The position numbers and the translations under genes were made by a program. The notes under the pieces are model-generated. The model made no database searches. It worked only from the letters and a program-made list of their open reading frames with translations, and was not told where the DNA came from. DNA of 64,000 nucleotides from CAVWTN01 sp963757945 (GTDB taxonomy: Bacteria; Vulcanimicrobiota; Vulcanimicrobiia; Vulcanimicrobiales; Vulcanimicrobiaceae): contig CAVWTN010000001.1 in assembly GCA_963757945.1 (NCBI GenBank), forward strand, positions 558,001 to 622,000, read 5' to 3'. Of the stretch, positions 10,201-19,700 are shown one piece after another; the stretch's first letter is position 1, and every line of letters starts with the position of its first letter.

Positions 10201-10715
10201 ATGATCTCGATGTAGAAGCGGTCGCCGAAGATGTCCGTGAACGCGCGCGCCGCTTTGCGCGCGCCCTCGCGATCGTTCTTGAGCAAGGGCTGCGCGCAGA
10301 GCCCGGACATGCAGCCGGAGAGCACGATCAAGCCGTCGTTGTGTTTGGCCAGCAGATCCATATCGATCCGCGGCTTGTAATAATACCCTTCGAGGAACCC
10401 TTTGGAGATCAGCGCCACGAGATTGCGATAGCCCACGAGATCGGCGGCCAGCAGCGTGACGTGCGCTTCATCCCGCACGGTGCGGTCGAAGCGGCCGCGC
10501 GGCGCGATGTAGGCCTCGCAGCCGACGATCGGCGTCAGCTTCGAGTCGCGAGCGGCGTAGTAGAACTCCATCGCTCCGAACATGACGCCGTGATCCGTCA
10601 GCGCGACGGCCGGGGCCCCCGCCTCGGCGGAGCTCCGGCACAAGGAATCAACGCGGCACGCGCCGTCGAGCAACGAATACTCGCTGTGCACGTGCAGGTG
10701 GACGAAGGAACTCAA
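7254..10715 (-). CDS. dnaE: DNA polymerase III alpha subunit DnaE
   Basis: This is the replicative DNA polymerase catalytic subunit, 1153 residues. The N-terminal PHP domain begins almost at once (FVHLHVHSEYSLLDG). The palm carries the catalytic Asp pair in PDIDTDF, followed by the beta-binding and tandem HhH regions (GYGFNKSHAAAYG, AAIKGVGEGAVRALLEA). An OB-fold region near the C-terminus includes VTVAGMLTAVRR. The frame stays open 1.4 kb further upstream, but that part is antisense to sdhA. The TTG at 10715, preceded by GGAG at six bases, puts the start just before the PHP motif. It is divergent from sdhA with a 219-base spacer. Confidence 0.97.
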   Translation of the reverse strand: MSSFVHLHVHSEYSLLDGACRVDSLCRSSAEAGAPAVALTDHGVMFGAMEFYYAARDSKLTPIVGCEAYIAPRGRFDRTVRDEAHVTLLAADLVGYRNLVALISKGFLEGYYYKPRIDMDLLAKHNDGLIVLSGCMSGLCAQPLLKNDREGARKAARAFTDIFGDRFYIEIMRHGIPEQDVVNAGLIELAREMNLPLVATNDSHYLVREDAPAHDVLLCIGTGKTVADTNRLKFMTHEFYLKSNEEMRALFADVPDACDNTLEIARRIDIRIPEKTFNIPLYPVPQATDQPLLLGEKTPEAYLREICEAGLIERYGAARAANDPVLRERLDYELGVITKMGFASYFLIVWDFIKYARDRDIPVGPGRGSAVGSIVSYCLRITDLDPIRFNLLFERFLNPDRISMPDIDTDFCVERRDEVIAYVTQKYGSDRVAQIVTFGTMAARAAVRDAGRALGVPLGDVDRVAKLIPSGPGGLSIAQALANIPELANLSDNSPQIRKLLETARSIEGLARHASTHAAGVVISAGPLVDWAPLIKLGDDDVNTQYDMNMVERIGLLKMDFLGLRNLTVMKAASDEIKRTTDPSFDLAAIPSDDARTFEMLGRGETTGVFQLESDGMRRVVGELQPSSLDDIIALVALYRPGPMEWIPQYISNKHGRTKPRYLHPKLEPILSETYGIACYQEQVMQIARDIAGFTLGQADELRKVMGKKQKDKIPVYREKFIRGAVKNGIDARLAEEIFAFVEPFAGYGFNKSHAAAYGWISYQTAFLKANHPIAYFAALMTSVKDKTDKLVEYIDEAKKLGVDVLPPDVNESLVDFAVVGSQIRFGLAAIKGVGEGAVRALLEARASGGRFTDVFDLVARVEPGAANRKVYEALIKCGALDGLPGNRAQLLGALDGALDAATRAAKDREVGQASLFGSVEETPELARVLPLVPPPSMTQRLAWEKETLGIYVSGHPLADIAEDLLRGGVTPIKDLGNREDDEAVTVAGMLTAVRRTMTKAQQQMLLATLEDVGGSVELVVFPKTYAQLQSAFVQDAIVTVRGRVRFRERRGSVPGDEAPVETSVTVNEVTPFTRRAPAPVPNGWHVRAQNRGQIDALATLLADAPGGTPIVVHDGERYARLPGGISNGTYVRHELETIFSRSNVWEGPLPNA

Positions 10716-10934
10716 GCGCGACTCCGAGCCTTTGGGTGTTCGAAGCTCGTTGCTTTCCCACCAGGCCCCTCCCCGCCTGGCACGAGCGCACGGCCCGCTC
10801 GGGCCTCCTGGCGGCAGGACCAGAGGCGGCGTGCGCGACGGTCCGCGGACGTGCGACGAAGGTCGTGCGGGGTTCGCCCGCCGGTCGTCTAAGATGGATG
10901 GACGTTTCAGAAGGACGAAAAGAGGGTCTCGAGC

Positions 10935-12620
10935 TTGATCAAGCACGACGTCGTGGTCATCGGCGGCGGGCTCGCGGGAATGCGAGCCGCGGTCGAAGCG
11001 GCCGAACTGGGCGCTGACGTCGCCATCGTTTCCAAACTGCATCCGGTCCGCAGTCACTCGGGCGCCGCACAGGGCGGCATCAATGCCGCACTCGGCAACA
11101 GCGCCGAGGACAGCACGGAAGCGCACGCGTTCGACTGCGTGAAGGGCTCGGATTATCTGGGCGACCAAGACGCGATCGAAGCGATGGCGGAGGACGCCCC
11201 GCGCCAGATCGTGTGGCTCGAGCATCGCGGCTGCATCTTCTCGCGGCTCCCCGACGGCAAGATCGCGCAGCGCCCCTTCGGCGGCGCGGGCACGCCGCGC
11301 ACCTGCTACTCCGCCGACGTCACGGGCCTCGTGATCCTGCATTCGCTTTGGGAGCAGCTCGAGCGCTTCAACATCAAGGTCTACGAAGAGTACTTCGCGA
11401 CCGCGCTGTGTATCGAGGACGGCGTCGGCACCGGCGTCGTCGCATACAACATGCGCACGGGCAAACTCGAGCTCGTCACGGCGAAGGCGACGATCTTCGC
11501 GACCGGCGGGCTCGGCCGCGTGTATCGCAAGACCACGAACGGCTACGCATCCACCGGCGACGGTATGTCGATCGCGTACCGGGCAGGGATCCCGCTGATG
11601 GACATGGAGTTCGTCCAGTTCCATCCGACCTCGCTGAAGGTCAACGGCGTGCTCCTTTCGGAAGCCGCCCGCGGTGAAGGCGCCTACCTTCTCAATAGCG
11701 AGGGCGAGCGCTTCATGTTCAAGTACGCGCCGAACAAGGGCGAGCTCGCCTCGCGCGACGTCGTCTCGCGCGCGGAATGGACCGAGATCCTCGAAGGGCG
11801 CGGCGTCAACGGCTGCGTGTTCTTGGATTTGCGCCACCTCGGCCGCGAGAAGATCCTCGAGCGGCTGCCGCAGATTCGCGAACTCGCGCTCGACGCGACC
11901 GGCATCGATGCGATCGACGCGCCGATCCCGATCTTGCCCGGCATGCACTACGCGATGGGCGGCATCGAGACCGACAAGTTCGGCGCGACGCGCGTTCCCG
12001 GCGTGTACGCGGCGGGCGAGGTCGCCTGCATCAGCGTCCACGGCGCCAACCGTCTGGGCGGCAATTCGCTGCTCGACACGATCGTCTTCGGCGCGCGCTC
12101 GGCGCGCCACGCGATCGAGTACATCAAGTCGTCAGGCGACGTGCGGCCCTCGGAGCGCACGCTCAAGAGCGAGCAGGACCGAATCAAGGGGATCCTCGCC
12201 CGCGAGGGCGGCGTGCGCCACACCGAAGTGCGCAAGATGATCAACGACGCGATGAGCGATCACGCCTTCATCTTCCGCAATGAAGCTCAGCTCACCGACG
12301 GCATGGCGGCCCTGCGCCAGGCGCGCGAGGCGGCGCAAACGATGACCGTCATGGACAAGTCCAAGACGTTCAACACCGATCTCGTCACGTTCCTCGAAAC
12401 CGAGTTCCTGATGGACGTCGCGCAGCCGATCATGCTCGGCGCGCTCAACCGCAAGGAATCCCGGGGCGCGCAATCGCGCACGGATTTTCCCGATCGCGAC
12501 GACGAGAACTGGACCGTTCACACGTTGATGCGCTCCGCGGGGCCGAACGCGGACCCGGTCCCCGATTACTCGCGCAAAGTGACCTTCACGAAGTACCAGC
12601 CGCAGGTGAGAACGTATTAG
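10935..12620 (+). CDS. sdhA: Succinate dehydrogenase/fumarate reductase flavoprotein subunit
   Basis: SdhA carries covalent FAD and the dicarboxylate site of respiratory complex II or fumarate reductase. The 561-residue product opens with the dinucleotide motif VVIGGGLAGMRAA. His41 in RSHSGAAQGG fits the flavin-linked histidine. The substrate region includes FVQFHPTSL and LSEAARGEGAYLLN, and the C-terminal domain is present. The start is a TTG at 10935. sdhB begins at the base after its stop. Whether it runs as dehydrogenase or fumarate reductase cannot be told from sequence. Confidence 0.96.
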   Translation: MIKHDVVVIGGGLAGMRAAVEAAELGADVAIVSKLHPVRSHSGAAQGGINAALGNSAEDSTEAHAFDCVKGSDYLGDQDAIEAMAEDAPRQIVWLEHRGCIFSRLPDGKIAQRPFGGAGTPRTCYSADVTGLVILHSLWEQLERFNIKVYEEYFATALCIEDGVGTGVVAYNMRTGKLELVTAKATIFATGGLGRVYRKTTNGYASTGDGMSIAYRAGIPLMDMEFVQFHPTSLKVNGVLLSEAARGEGAYLLNSEGERFMFKYAPNKGELASRDVVSRAEWTEILEGRGVNGCVFLDLRHLGREKILERLPQIRELALDATGIDAIDAPIPILPGMHYAMGGIETDKFGATRVPGVYAAGEVACISVHGANRLGGNSLLDTIVFGARSARHAIEYIKSSGDVRPSERTLKSEQDRIKGILAREGGVRHTEVRKMINDAMSDHAFIFRNEAQLTDGMAALRQAREAAQTMTVMDKSKTFNTDLVTFLETEFLMDVAQPIMLGALNRKESRGAQSRTDFPDRDDENWTVHTLMRSAGPNADPVPDYSRKVTFTKYQPQVRTY

Positions 12621-13577
12621 ATGCAACTGACGCTCGATATCTTCCGCTACGACCCCGACGCCGACGCGGTGCCGCGCCGCGACAAGGTGACGCTCGAGGT
12701 GCCGGACGGCTGCACCGTCCTCGACGCGCTCGAACAGGCGAAAGCGGAGGTCGACGGGACGATCTCGTTCCGCCGCTCGTGCCGCTCCGCGATCTGCGGA
12801 TCGTGCTCGATGAACATCAACGGCACCACGGGCCTGGCCTGCAAGACGCCGGTCCGCGACGTCATCAAGAAGGACGGCTCGATCAAGGTCGATCCGATGC
12901 CGAACTTCGAGCCGATGCGCGACCTCGCGGTCCACATGGATCCCTTCTGGGATAAATACTCGCGGCTCAAGCCGTACCTGCAGCCGGCCGACAAGGATTC
13001 CGATCACGAGCGCGAGCGCCGCGTCTCGCCGGAAGACATGAAGAAGCTCGTGCTCGTCGCGAACTGCATCATGTGCGCGACCTGCTACGCGCTCTGCCCC
13101 GTGGTCAGCGTCGATCCCTCATTCGCGGGACCGGCCGCGATCGCGTACGCCTACCGCTTCATCGAAGACGTGCGCGATTCCAAGCGCAAGGCGCGCGCCG
13201 CGCAGATCAGCTCCGACTATTTGTGGTTGTGCGCGCATTGCTACGCCTGCTCGTATTGCCCGAAGGGCGTCGAGCCGAACGACCGGATCATCGACACGAA
13301 GCGCGCGACGATCGAAGAGGGGCTCACGAGCGGCGCGGGCCCGCGCCACGCGCTCGTGGTCGCGAAGACGATCAAGCAGACCGGCATGCTGCAAGAGACC
13401 GAGGTCATCCAAGGCACGGTCGGCCGCTTCAACATCAGCGGGCTGCTGAAGGTGATGCCGCTCGGCCTGCGGATGCTCTCCCGCGGAAAACTCCCGCCGC
13501 TCTTCGCGCACCCCGTCCCGAAGGTCGACGAGATCCGCACTATTTTCAACGCGCTGGAGGTTCCGGTAGGTTCATGA
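12621..13577 (+). CDS. sdhB: Succinate dehydrogenase iron-sulfur subunit
   Basis: SdhB passes electrons from the flavin through three iron-sulfur centres. The 318-residue product has a plant-type [2Fe-2S] set at Cys54, Cys59, Cys62 and Cys74. Two bacterial-ferredoxin-like clusters follow, in CIMCATCYALCP and CAHCYACSYCP. It is longer than the roughly 240 residues of classical SdhB, which fits families paired with a CCG-domain subunit. Its stop overlaps the start of the next gene (ATGA). Confidence 0.95.
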   Translation: MQLTLDIFRYDPDADAVPRRDKVTLEVPDGCTVLDALEQAKAEVDGTISFRRSCRSAICGSCSMNINGTTGLACKTPVRDVIKKDGSIKVDPMPNFEPMRDLAVHMDPFWDKYSRLKPYLQPADKDSDHERERRVSPEDMKKLVLVANCIMCATCYALCPVVSVDPSFAGPAAIAYAYRFIEDVRDSKRKARAAQISSDYLWLCAHCYACSYCPKGVEPNDRIIDTKRATIEEGLTSGAGPRHALVVAKTIKQTGMLQETEVIQGTVGRFNISGLLKVMPLGLRMLSRGKLPPLFAHPVPKVDEIRTIFNALEVPVGS

Positions 13578-14530
13578 CGACGACGAACATCGAAACGGCA
13601 GCCGCCGCGAAGCCTCGCTCGAAGTCGGCGCAAACCAAGCGCTACGGCTTCTTCCCCGGTTGCGTCGCGAAAGAATCGTGTACGGAACTCTTCAACTCGA
13701 CGCTGCTCTTGGCCGACAAGCTCGGCATCGAACTCGTCGAGCTGACCGCGGCCTCGTGCTGCGGCGCCTCCGTCCTCAACGATCTCAATCGCGACGTCGC
13801 CCGCGTGCTCAACGCCCGCACCTACGCCCAAGCCGAGGCGCTCGGCCTCGACGACGTGATCACGATCTGCTCGACCTGCACCGGGCACATGCGCGCCGCG
13901 AACAAAGAACTGCTCGAAGACGAACATCACATGGAGCACGCCAACGGCATCCTCGGAAAGTTCGGCGCGAAGTACAACGGCACGGTCACGGTCCGCCACT
14001 TGCTCTGGCTCCTGATCGACGACATCGGCCTGGACAAGCTCCGCTCGATGGTCGTGCATCCGCTGCACGGCCTGAAGGTCGCGCCGTTCTACGGCTGCCA
14101 CATCATCCGGCCGGAGAGCGTGAACGGCTGGGAATCCGCGCGCAACCCGCACTCGCTCGAGGACATCATCGAAGCGCTCGGCGGCGAGCCCGTCGATTAC
14201 GCCGGCAAGACGCGCTGCTGCGGCTTCCACGTTCAGCTCGAGAAGGACGGGATCGCGCCGAACATGGTCGGCCAGAACATGCGCATGGCCAAGGACAAGG
14301 GCGCGGAGGCCGTGCTGACGCCCTGCCCGCTCTGCCACCTCGCGCTCGACGGCTATCAAGCGGATTCGGCGGCGCGCTGGGGCCGGACCGACCTGCCGAC
14401 GTTCCATCTGCCGCAACTCGTCGCGCTCGCGCTCGGCGTCGATGCGGCCAAGCTCGGCCTCAAGCGGCACATCGTCTCGCCGGGTCACATCCTTCAGACT
14501 CACCAGCTCGCCCCGATGCACGTCGGCTAG
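13574..14530 (+). CDS. CCG-domain (HdrB/SdhE-like) succinate dehydrogenase subunit
   Basis: This 318-residue protein resembles heterodisulfide reductase subunit B and the third subunit of non-classical (type E-like) succinate dehydrogenases, which replaces cytochrome b anchors. It has two cysteine-rich CCG modules: ASCCGASVLN with CSTCTG, and RCCGFHVQ with CPLC. These normally bind unusual iron-sulfur clusters. No transmembrane helix is evident. The ATG at 13574 overlaps the sdhB stop, so it is part of the same complex. No cytochrome b subunit gene follows in this window. Confidence 0.88.
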   Translation: MTTTNIETAAAAKPRSKSAQTKRYGFFPGCVAKESCTELFNSTLLLADKLGIELVELTAASCCGASVLNDLNRDVARVLNARTYAQAEALGLDDVITICSTCTGHMRAANKELLEDEHHMEHANGILGKFGAKYNGTVTVRHLLWLLIDDIGLDKLRSMVVHPLHGLKVAPFYGCHIIRPESVNGWESARNPHSLEDIIEALGGEPVDYAGKTRCCGFHVQLEKDGIAPNMVGQNMRMAKDKGAEAVLTPCPLCHLALDGYQADSAARWGRTDLPTFHLPQLVALALGVDAAKLGLKRHIVSPGHILQTHQLAPMHVG

Positions 14531-14539
14531 AACGCGGGC

Positions 14540-15232
14540 GTGCCCGTCGAGATCTGGACTGCCGATTTCTCGCAGTTTCCGGGTTCGGCGGAGCACCTCG
14601 CGGCGCGCCTCTCGGGCGACGAACGAGAGCGGCTCGCGCGGCTGCGCGAGCCGGATCTGCGCCGCCGCTTCCTGCTGCGCCGCGCGATGCTGCGCAGCGT
14701 CTTGGGCCTCGTCACAGAGGGGCCCGTGCAGCTCACCTACGGGCCTGGGGGGAAGCCTGCCGGGGCGGCTGCGGGTTCGCCGCACTTCAATCTCGCGCAC
14801 GCGGGTCCGTTCAGCGTGCTGGCGATCGGCGGCGACCGCGCGCTCGGCGTGGACGTCGCGCTGGAGGCGGACCTGCCGGACCTCGCCGGCCTCGTGGCGC
14901 GCGCCTTCGGCCCCGACGAGCAAAGCCGCTTCGCGGGCCTGCCGCCGGAGCTGCGGCTCGCCTCTTTCTATCACGTCTGGACGCAAAAAGAAGCCGTGCT
15001 GAAGGCCCTGGGCACCGGACTCTCGCTCGAACCGGCGCTCTTTTCCGTCGAGGCGGATCCGCGCGCCGCGCCGCGCCTTGGCGGATCCCGGACGCCGCTG
15101 ATCGAGCCCGCGCGCTGGGCCCTGGCCGCGCTCGACCTCCCGATCCCGCTTCGCGGCGCAATCGCCGTCGAGGGCCCTGCGGTTCGCGTGCTGCGCTCCC
15201 GCGCCTTCGACGTTCTCTCGCTCGCAGCGTGA
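14540..15232 (+). CDS. 4'-phosphopantetheinyl transferase, Sfp family
   Basis: This enzyme transfers phosphopantetheine from CoA to a serine on carrier proteins. The 230-residue product has the Sfp-family Mg site (LGVDVALEADLP) and the second signature FYHVWTQKEAVLKALG, with the usual WxxKEA core. The GTG at 14540 lies nine bases after the upstream stop. It sits about 1.5 kb before four NRPS genes on the same strand, so it probably activates their T domains, although it could also serve other carriers. Confidence 0.93.
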   Translation: MPVEIWTADFSQFPGSAEHLAARLSGDERERLARLREPDLRRRFLLRRAMLRSVLGLVTEGPVQLTYGPGGKPAGAAAGSPHFNLAHAGPFSVLAIGGDRALGVDVALEADLPDLAGLVARAFGPDEQSRFAGLPPELRLASFYHVWTQKEAVLKALGTGLSLEPALFSVEADPRAAPRLGGSRTPLIEPARWALAALDLPIPLRGAIAVEGPAVRVLRSRAFDVLSLAA

Positions 15233-15425
15233 GCGCCGGGCGGAGCGCGGGACCTTTTGCCTACCTTGGTCGACCCATTGCCTCTACGTTCCGCCGCAAC
15301 GGCCCGGATAGGATGGGTTAGCCCAAGCTAGGGACCCGGCTTTCCTCCGGATAGAATCCATTGCGTTCTTCTTTCACGCGACCGGCAAACGAAGGCCGAG
15401 CTCAGCTCATACGACAGCAGGCCCC

Positions 15426-16688
15426 GTGCTGACGATCGCGGCGGCGCTGATCGCCCCGGTCCTGCTGTTCCTGTGGTTCCGGCGCGGCTGGTCGTATCGT
15501 TCGCCGTGGCCGGCCGCGGCGGTCGCACTCGCGTTCGCCTACCTCCACGTGCGAGCCGTCCAGGCGTACGTCGCGGATCCCGGCGAATGGGACTTTGCCT
15601 GCTTCTGGCTCTACGGCCACATCGCCGCCGCGGGCTTGAACGTGTACGACCCGGCGGTCTTTCATTCGTTCGCGAAGCCCTTCACGATCGACGTGCCGTT
15701 CGTCAAGGAAGTCCTCGACGTCGGCTTCCCCTACCCGCCCCCCTCGATCTTTCTGGTCCTGCCGCTCGGCTACGCCGCCCACTTCGGGGGAACGAGCCTC
15801 GAGATCTGGTTCGCCGTGCAGTTCGTCGCGCTGCTCGCGGCGGCGCTCGTTCTCGGGCGGGCCGCGCTGCCGGATGAAGGCCCCGGCGCCGCCTTGCTCG
15901 TCCTTGCACTCACGCTCTCGATGCCCGCCCTCGCCACCGACACGGGGTACGCGCAGACGAACTCGCTCTGCCTGCTCTTCGTCGCGCTCGCGTATGCGGG
16001 CCGTAACGCGAACTGGGGGCCCATCTTCACCGTGCTCGCGCTCTGGGTGAAACCGTACGCCGGCGTTCTGCTGCTCGCGGACCTGGCGCGCCTGCGCCTG
16101 CGCCGTCTGGGTATCGCGTGCGTCGCCCTGGCCCTGAGCCTCGGCGCCGCGTTCGCCTTTCTCGGCCCGAAGACGATGCTGGCGTACGTCGTCGCGGGCC
16201 CCATCGGCCGCGAGCCCGCTTACGTGTACGCCGAGAGCTCCTCGCTGCTCGGCGTCCTGCTCCGGCTCGCAGGGGCCGGGCACCTCCCCGCTGCGGCCGT
16301 CCAGCCCTTGTACCTCGCGCTCGCGGTCCTGCTGGCGGCAGCGACGCTGGTGCTGTGCGCCCGGGCTCCGAAAGGAGATGCGCTCGCCTTCTGCCTCGCG
16401 CTGCTGCTTGGATTGCTTCTCTATCCCGGAGCCGGCGCTTCGTACGGCATCGTCCAGATCGTTCCGCTCCTGGTGCTATGGAATCTGCGCGAGCGGCTCC
16501 CCGGGAACGCGCTCGGCGTGGGCGCGCTGATCACGCTCTCGATCTTCCTGCAACGTCACATCCAGTCGGGATTCTCCCCGAACGCCCTGCTTTGGGCATA
16601 TTGCGGCTACGCCATGATCGCGCTCTCCGGCCGCAGTTCGGGCGCCGGAACCGCACGCCGGGACCTAACCTCTCGCGCGCCCGCCTGA
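15426..16688 (+). CDS. Polytopic membrane protein, GT87/DUF2029-like glycosyltransferase
   Basis: This 420-residue protein has many hydrophobic helices (about ten). An early periplasmic loop contains the acidic WDFACFWLYG region and a conserved-looking GFPYPPPSIFL motif. This layout is typical of GT87 (DUF2029) polyprenyl-phosphate-sugar mannosyltransferase-like proteins, which work from the outer face of the membrane. The start is a GTG at 15426, with no strong ribosome site. It lies between the phosphopantetheinyl transferase and the NRPS genes. A role in glycosylating the peptide product is only a guess. Confidence 0.7.
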   Translation: MLTIAAALIAPVLLFLWFRRGWSYRSPWPAAAVALAFAYLHVRAVQAYVADPGEWDFACFWLYGHIAAAGLNVYDPAVFHSFAKPFTIDVPFVKEVLDVGFPYPPPSIFLVLPLGYAAHFGGTSLEIWFAVQFVALLAAALVLGRAALPDEGPGAALLVLALTLSMPALATDTGYAQTNSLCLLFVALAYAGRNANWGPIFTVLALWVKPYAGVLLLADLARLRLRRLGIACVALALSLGAAFAFLGPKTMLAYVVAGPIGREPAYVYAESSSLLGVLLRLAGAGHLPAAAVQPLYLALAVLLAAATLVLCARAPKGDALAFCLALLLGLLLYPGAGASYGIVQIVPLLVLWNLRERLPGNALGVGALITLSIFLQRHIQSGFSPNALLWAYCGYAMIALSGRSSGAGTARRDLTSRAPA

Positions 16689-16768
16689 TCGCGCACGTAG
16701 GACGAACGGACCAGCCGGAGAGGCGAAGCAACCTTCCTGGGGCCAAGGGCATGCGCTAGCATTGAGCC

Positions 16769-19700
16769 GTGGATCGTACCGAACGCCGTCCCCTCTCGCG
16801 GCCCCTCGCGCAGCGCCTTTGGGGTGACCCGCGCGGCGAGCTCCCGCCGCTCGTCCCCCAACCGCGTCAGGAAACCTATCCGCTGACTGCCGCTCAGGAG
16901 CAGATATGGGTCACGGAGCGGCTCGTCCCAGGGCGGCCGGTCTACAACGTCTGCCAGGCGTACGCGATCGACGGCGAGGTGGACCCGGCGGTGCTCCGAG
17001 CTGCGCTCGCGGAGGTCGCCCGCCGGCACGAGTCCGTGCGGACCGGGTTCTTCGAAGTTGCCGGGCGCCCGGTGATGCGCGTCGAGGCGGCGGCGACGCC
17101 GGCACTCGCGGAGATCGATCTGCGCGAGCGGCCCGGCGATCTGCAGGCGCACCTGGATGCGGAAGCGCGCGTGCCGTTCGATCTCTCGCGCGCGCCGCTC
17201 CTGCGGGCGACCCTGTATCACCTCGGCCCGGCGCGCTACGCGCTCTTGGTGGTCTCGCACCACCTGATCCAGGACGGGGCTTCACGCGGGATCATCGGCC
17301 GCGACCTCGGCCGCGCCTACGACTGGATCGCCGGAGGGACCCCGTTCGAGACGCCGGCGCTCGGCTTCGGCGATTTCGCCCGCTGGCAGCGCGGCATCCT
17401 CGAAGGCGAGGCGCTTGAGAAGCAACGCCGATTCTGGCAGGCGGCGCTCGCGACTCCCCGGGCCTGCGCGGAGCTTCCGGCGGATCGCGCGCGCGGGCCG
17501 GCCGATCAGCATCGCGGGGAGCGTTACCGTTACACGATCGACGCCGGCACGTTCGAAGCGCTGCGCGCGCTCGGCCGCGCGAGCGGCGCCTCCACGTTCA
17601 TGACGCTGGCGGCCGCGTACATGGCGCTCGTCTTCCGGTACAGCGGCGAGCCGGACGTCCTCGTCGGTTTCCCCACCGCGGGGCGGATGGTCCCTCAGAC
17701 GGCCGGGCTCGCGGGGTGCTTCGTCAACACGCTGGCGCTGCGCGCGGATCTCTCGGACGATCCAAGCTTCCGCGTTCACCTCGAACGCGTGCGCGACTTC
17801 GCGCTCGGCGCCTATGACAATCAAGATCTGCCGTTCAATTCGATCGTCGAGGATCTCCGCGTGGAACGAAGCCGCGCGCGTCCGGCGCTCTTCTCGACGA
17901 TGATCTCGCTCGTCGAACGCGACCGTCCCACGCTCGCCATCAGCGGGCTCGGCGTCACGCCGCTCGAGATCAATCCCGGATCGGCCATCAGCGACATGAC
18001 GCTGGAATTGCGCGAGACCGCCGCCGGGCTCTCGGCGCGTTTTGAATACAATTCGGATCTCTTCGACCAGTCGACCGTCGAACGGCTCGCGCGGCATTTC
18101 GAGGCGCTCATGCGCGCGGTCGCTTCGCAACCCGGCCTCGCGATCTCGCGCGTGCCGCTGCTCGACGGCGCGGAGCGCAGTGCCGTGCTCGCGCTCGGAA
18201 ACGGAGATTTCAGCGGTCCCGCGCTCGAACGCGCCTTCCACGAGCTCTTCGAGGAGCAGGCGGCGCGCGAGCCGGCTCGCCTCGCGCTCGAATTCGGCGA
18301 CGAACGCCTCGACTATCGAACGCTGAACGCCCGGGCGAACGCTCTGGCCCGCCGGCTCATCGGCGAGGGCGTTGCCCCGGGCGCGACCGTCGGCCTGTTC
18401 CTGGACCGCTCGGTCGAGCTGATCGTCGCGCTGCTCGGCATCCTCAAAGCCGGGGCGGCCTTCCTGCCGCTCGACCCCACGCTCCCCGCCGAGCGGCTGC
18501 GCTTCATGCTCGAGGAGACTGCCGCCGCGCCCGTCGTCACGCGGCGCCGCGAAGCGGCCGGGCTCGCGGGGATCGGCGCACCGCTGTTGCTGCTCGACGG
18601 CGAAGGGACGGGCGCAGAGCCCGCCGCGGACCCGGTCAATCCCGGCCTGCGCGTTGCGCTCGACGACCTCGCCTACGTCCTGTACACCTCGGGCTCCACA
18701 GGACGTCCCAAGGGCGTCCTGATCCCGCAACGCGCCTTCGTCAACCACATGCTTTGGATGCGAGACGCCGGCCTCGTGACCCCCGCCGATCGCGTCCTGC
18801 AAAAGACGCCGATCGGTTTCGACGTCGCGCTCTGGGAATGTTTCGCGCCGCTGTTGGCCGGCGCGTGCATCGTGCTGGCCCAGCCGCTCGTTCACCGCGA
18901 TTCGGCCGCCCTGGTCGCGACGATCGTCGAGCGCGCGATCAGCGTGACCGGCTTCGTTCCGGCGATGTTGCGCTTCGTCGTAGAGGAGCCGCGTTTCCCG
19001 GAGGCGCGCAGCTTGCGCAGCGTCTTTTCCGCCGGGGAAGCGCTCCCGCTCGAGCTGGCGCAGCGCCTCGCCGCCCGTTCCCAGGCGGAGCTGTACAACC
19101 TGTACGGGCCGACGGAGACCACGATCCACTCGACGGCCTGGCGGGTCGAGCGCGGCACGGAACGGATCGCGATCGGCCGCCCGATCGCACGGACCCGGGC
19201 CTACGTGCTCGAACCCTCGGGCGAGCCCGCCCCGCTCGGCGTCGCGGGCGAATTGTGCATCGGCGGGGACGGCGTCGCGCTCGGCTATCTCGCTCGACCC
19301 GAACTGACGCTCGCGGCGTTCGTGGACGATCCCTTCGCGGGGGCCGGAGCGCGCTATTACCGCACCGGCGACCGCGCGCGGCTCCGGCCCGACGGAAACA
19401 TCGAGTATCTCGGGCGGCGCGACCGTCAGGTCAAGATCCGGGGCCAGCGCATCGAGCTGGGCGAGGTCGAAGCCGTCCTGGCGGCGCAGCCGGGCGTCGC
19501 CGAGGCGGCCGTCGTGATCCACGACCTGGGCGCGAGCGGTCCGGTCCTCGCCGCCTACCTCGCGCTGCGGGCCGGCCCGCCGCCGGCCGCGCGCGAACTG
19601 CGCGCGCGTGCGGCCGAGCTCCTGCCCGATGCGATGCTGCCGGCGTTTTGGACGGAGCTGCCGAGCCTTCCGAAAACGGCGAGCGGCAAGATCGACTACA

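Noticed and set aside
10716..10934. Promoters between dnaE and sdhA
   Set aside because: TAAGAT near 10890 could be a -10, but no matching -35 was found, so I did not call it.
10716..12110. N-terminal extension of dnaE by about 465 residues
   Set aside because: It lies antisense to sdhA and has no known domain; the PHP domain begins right after the TTG at 10715.
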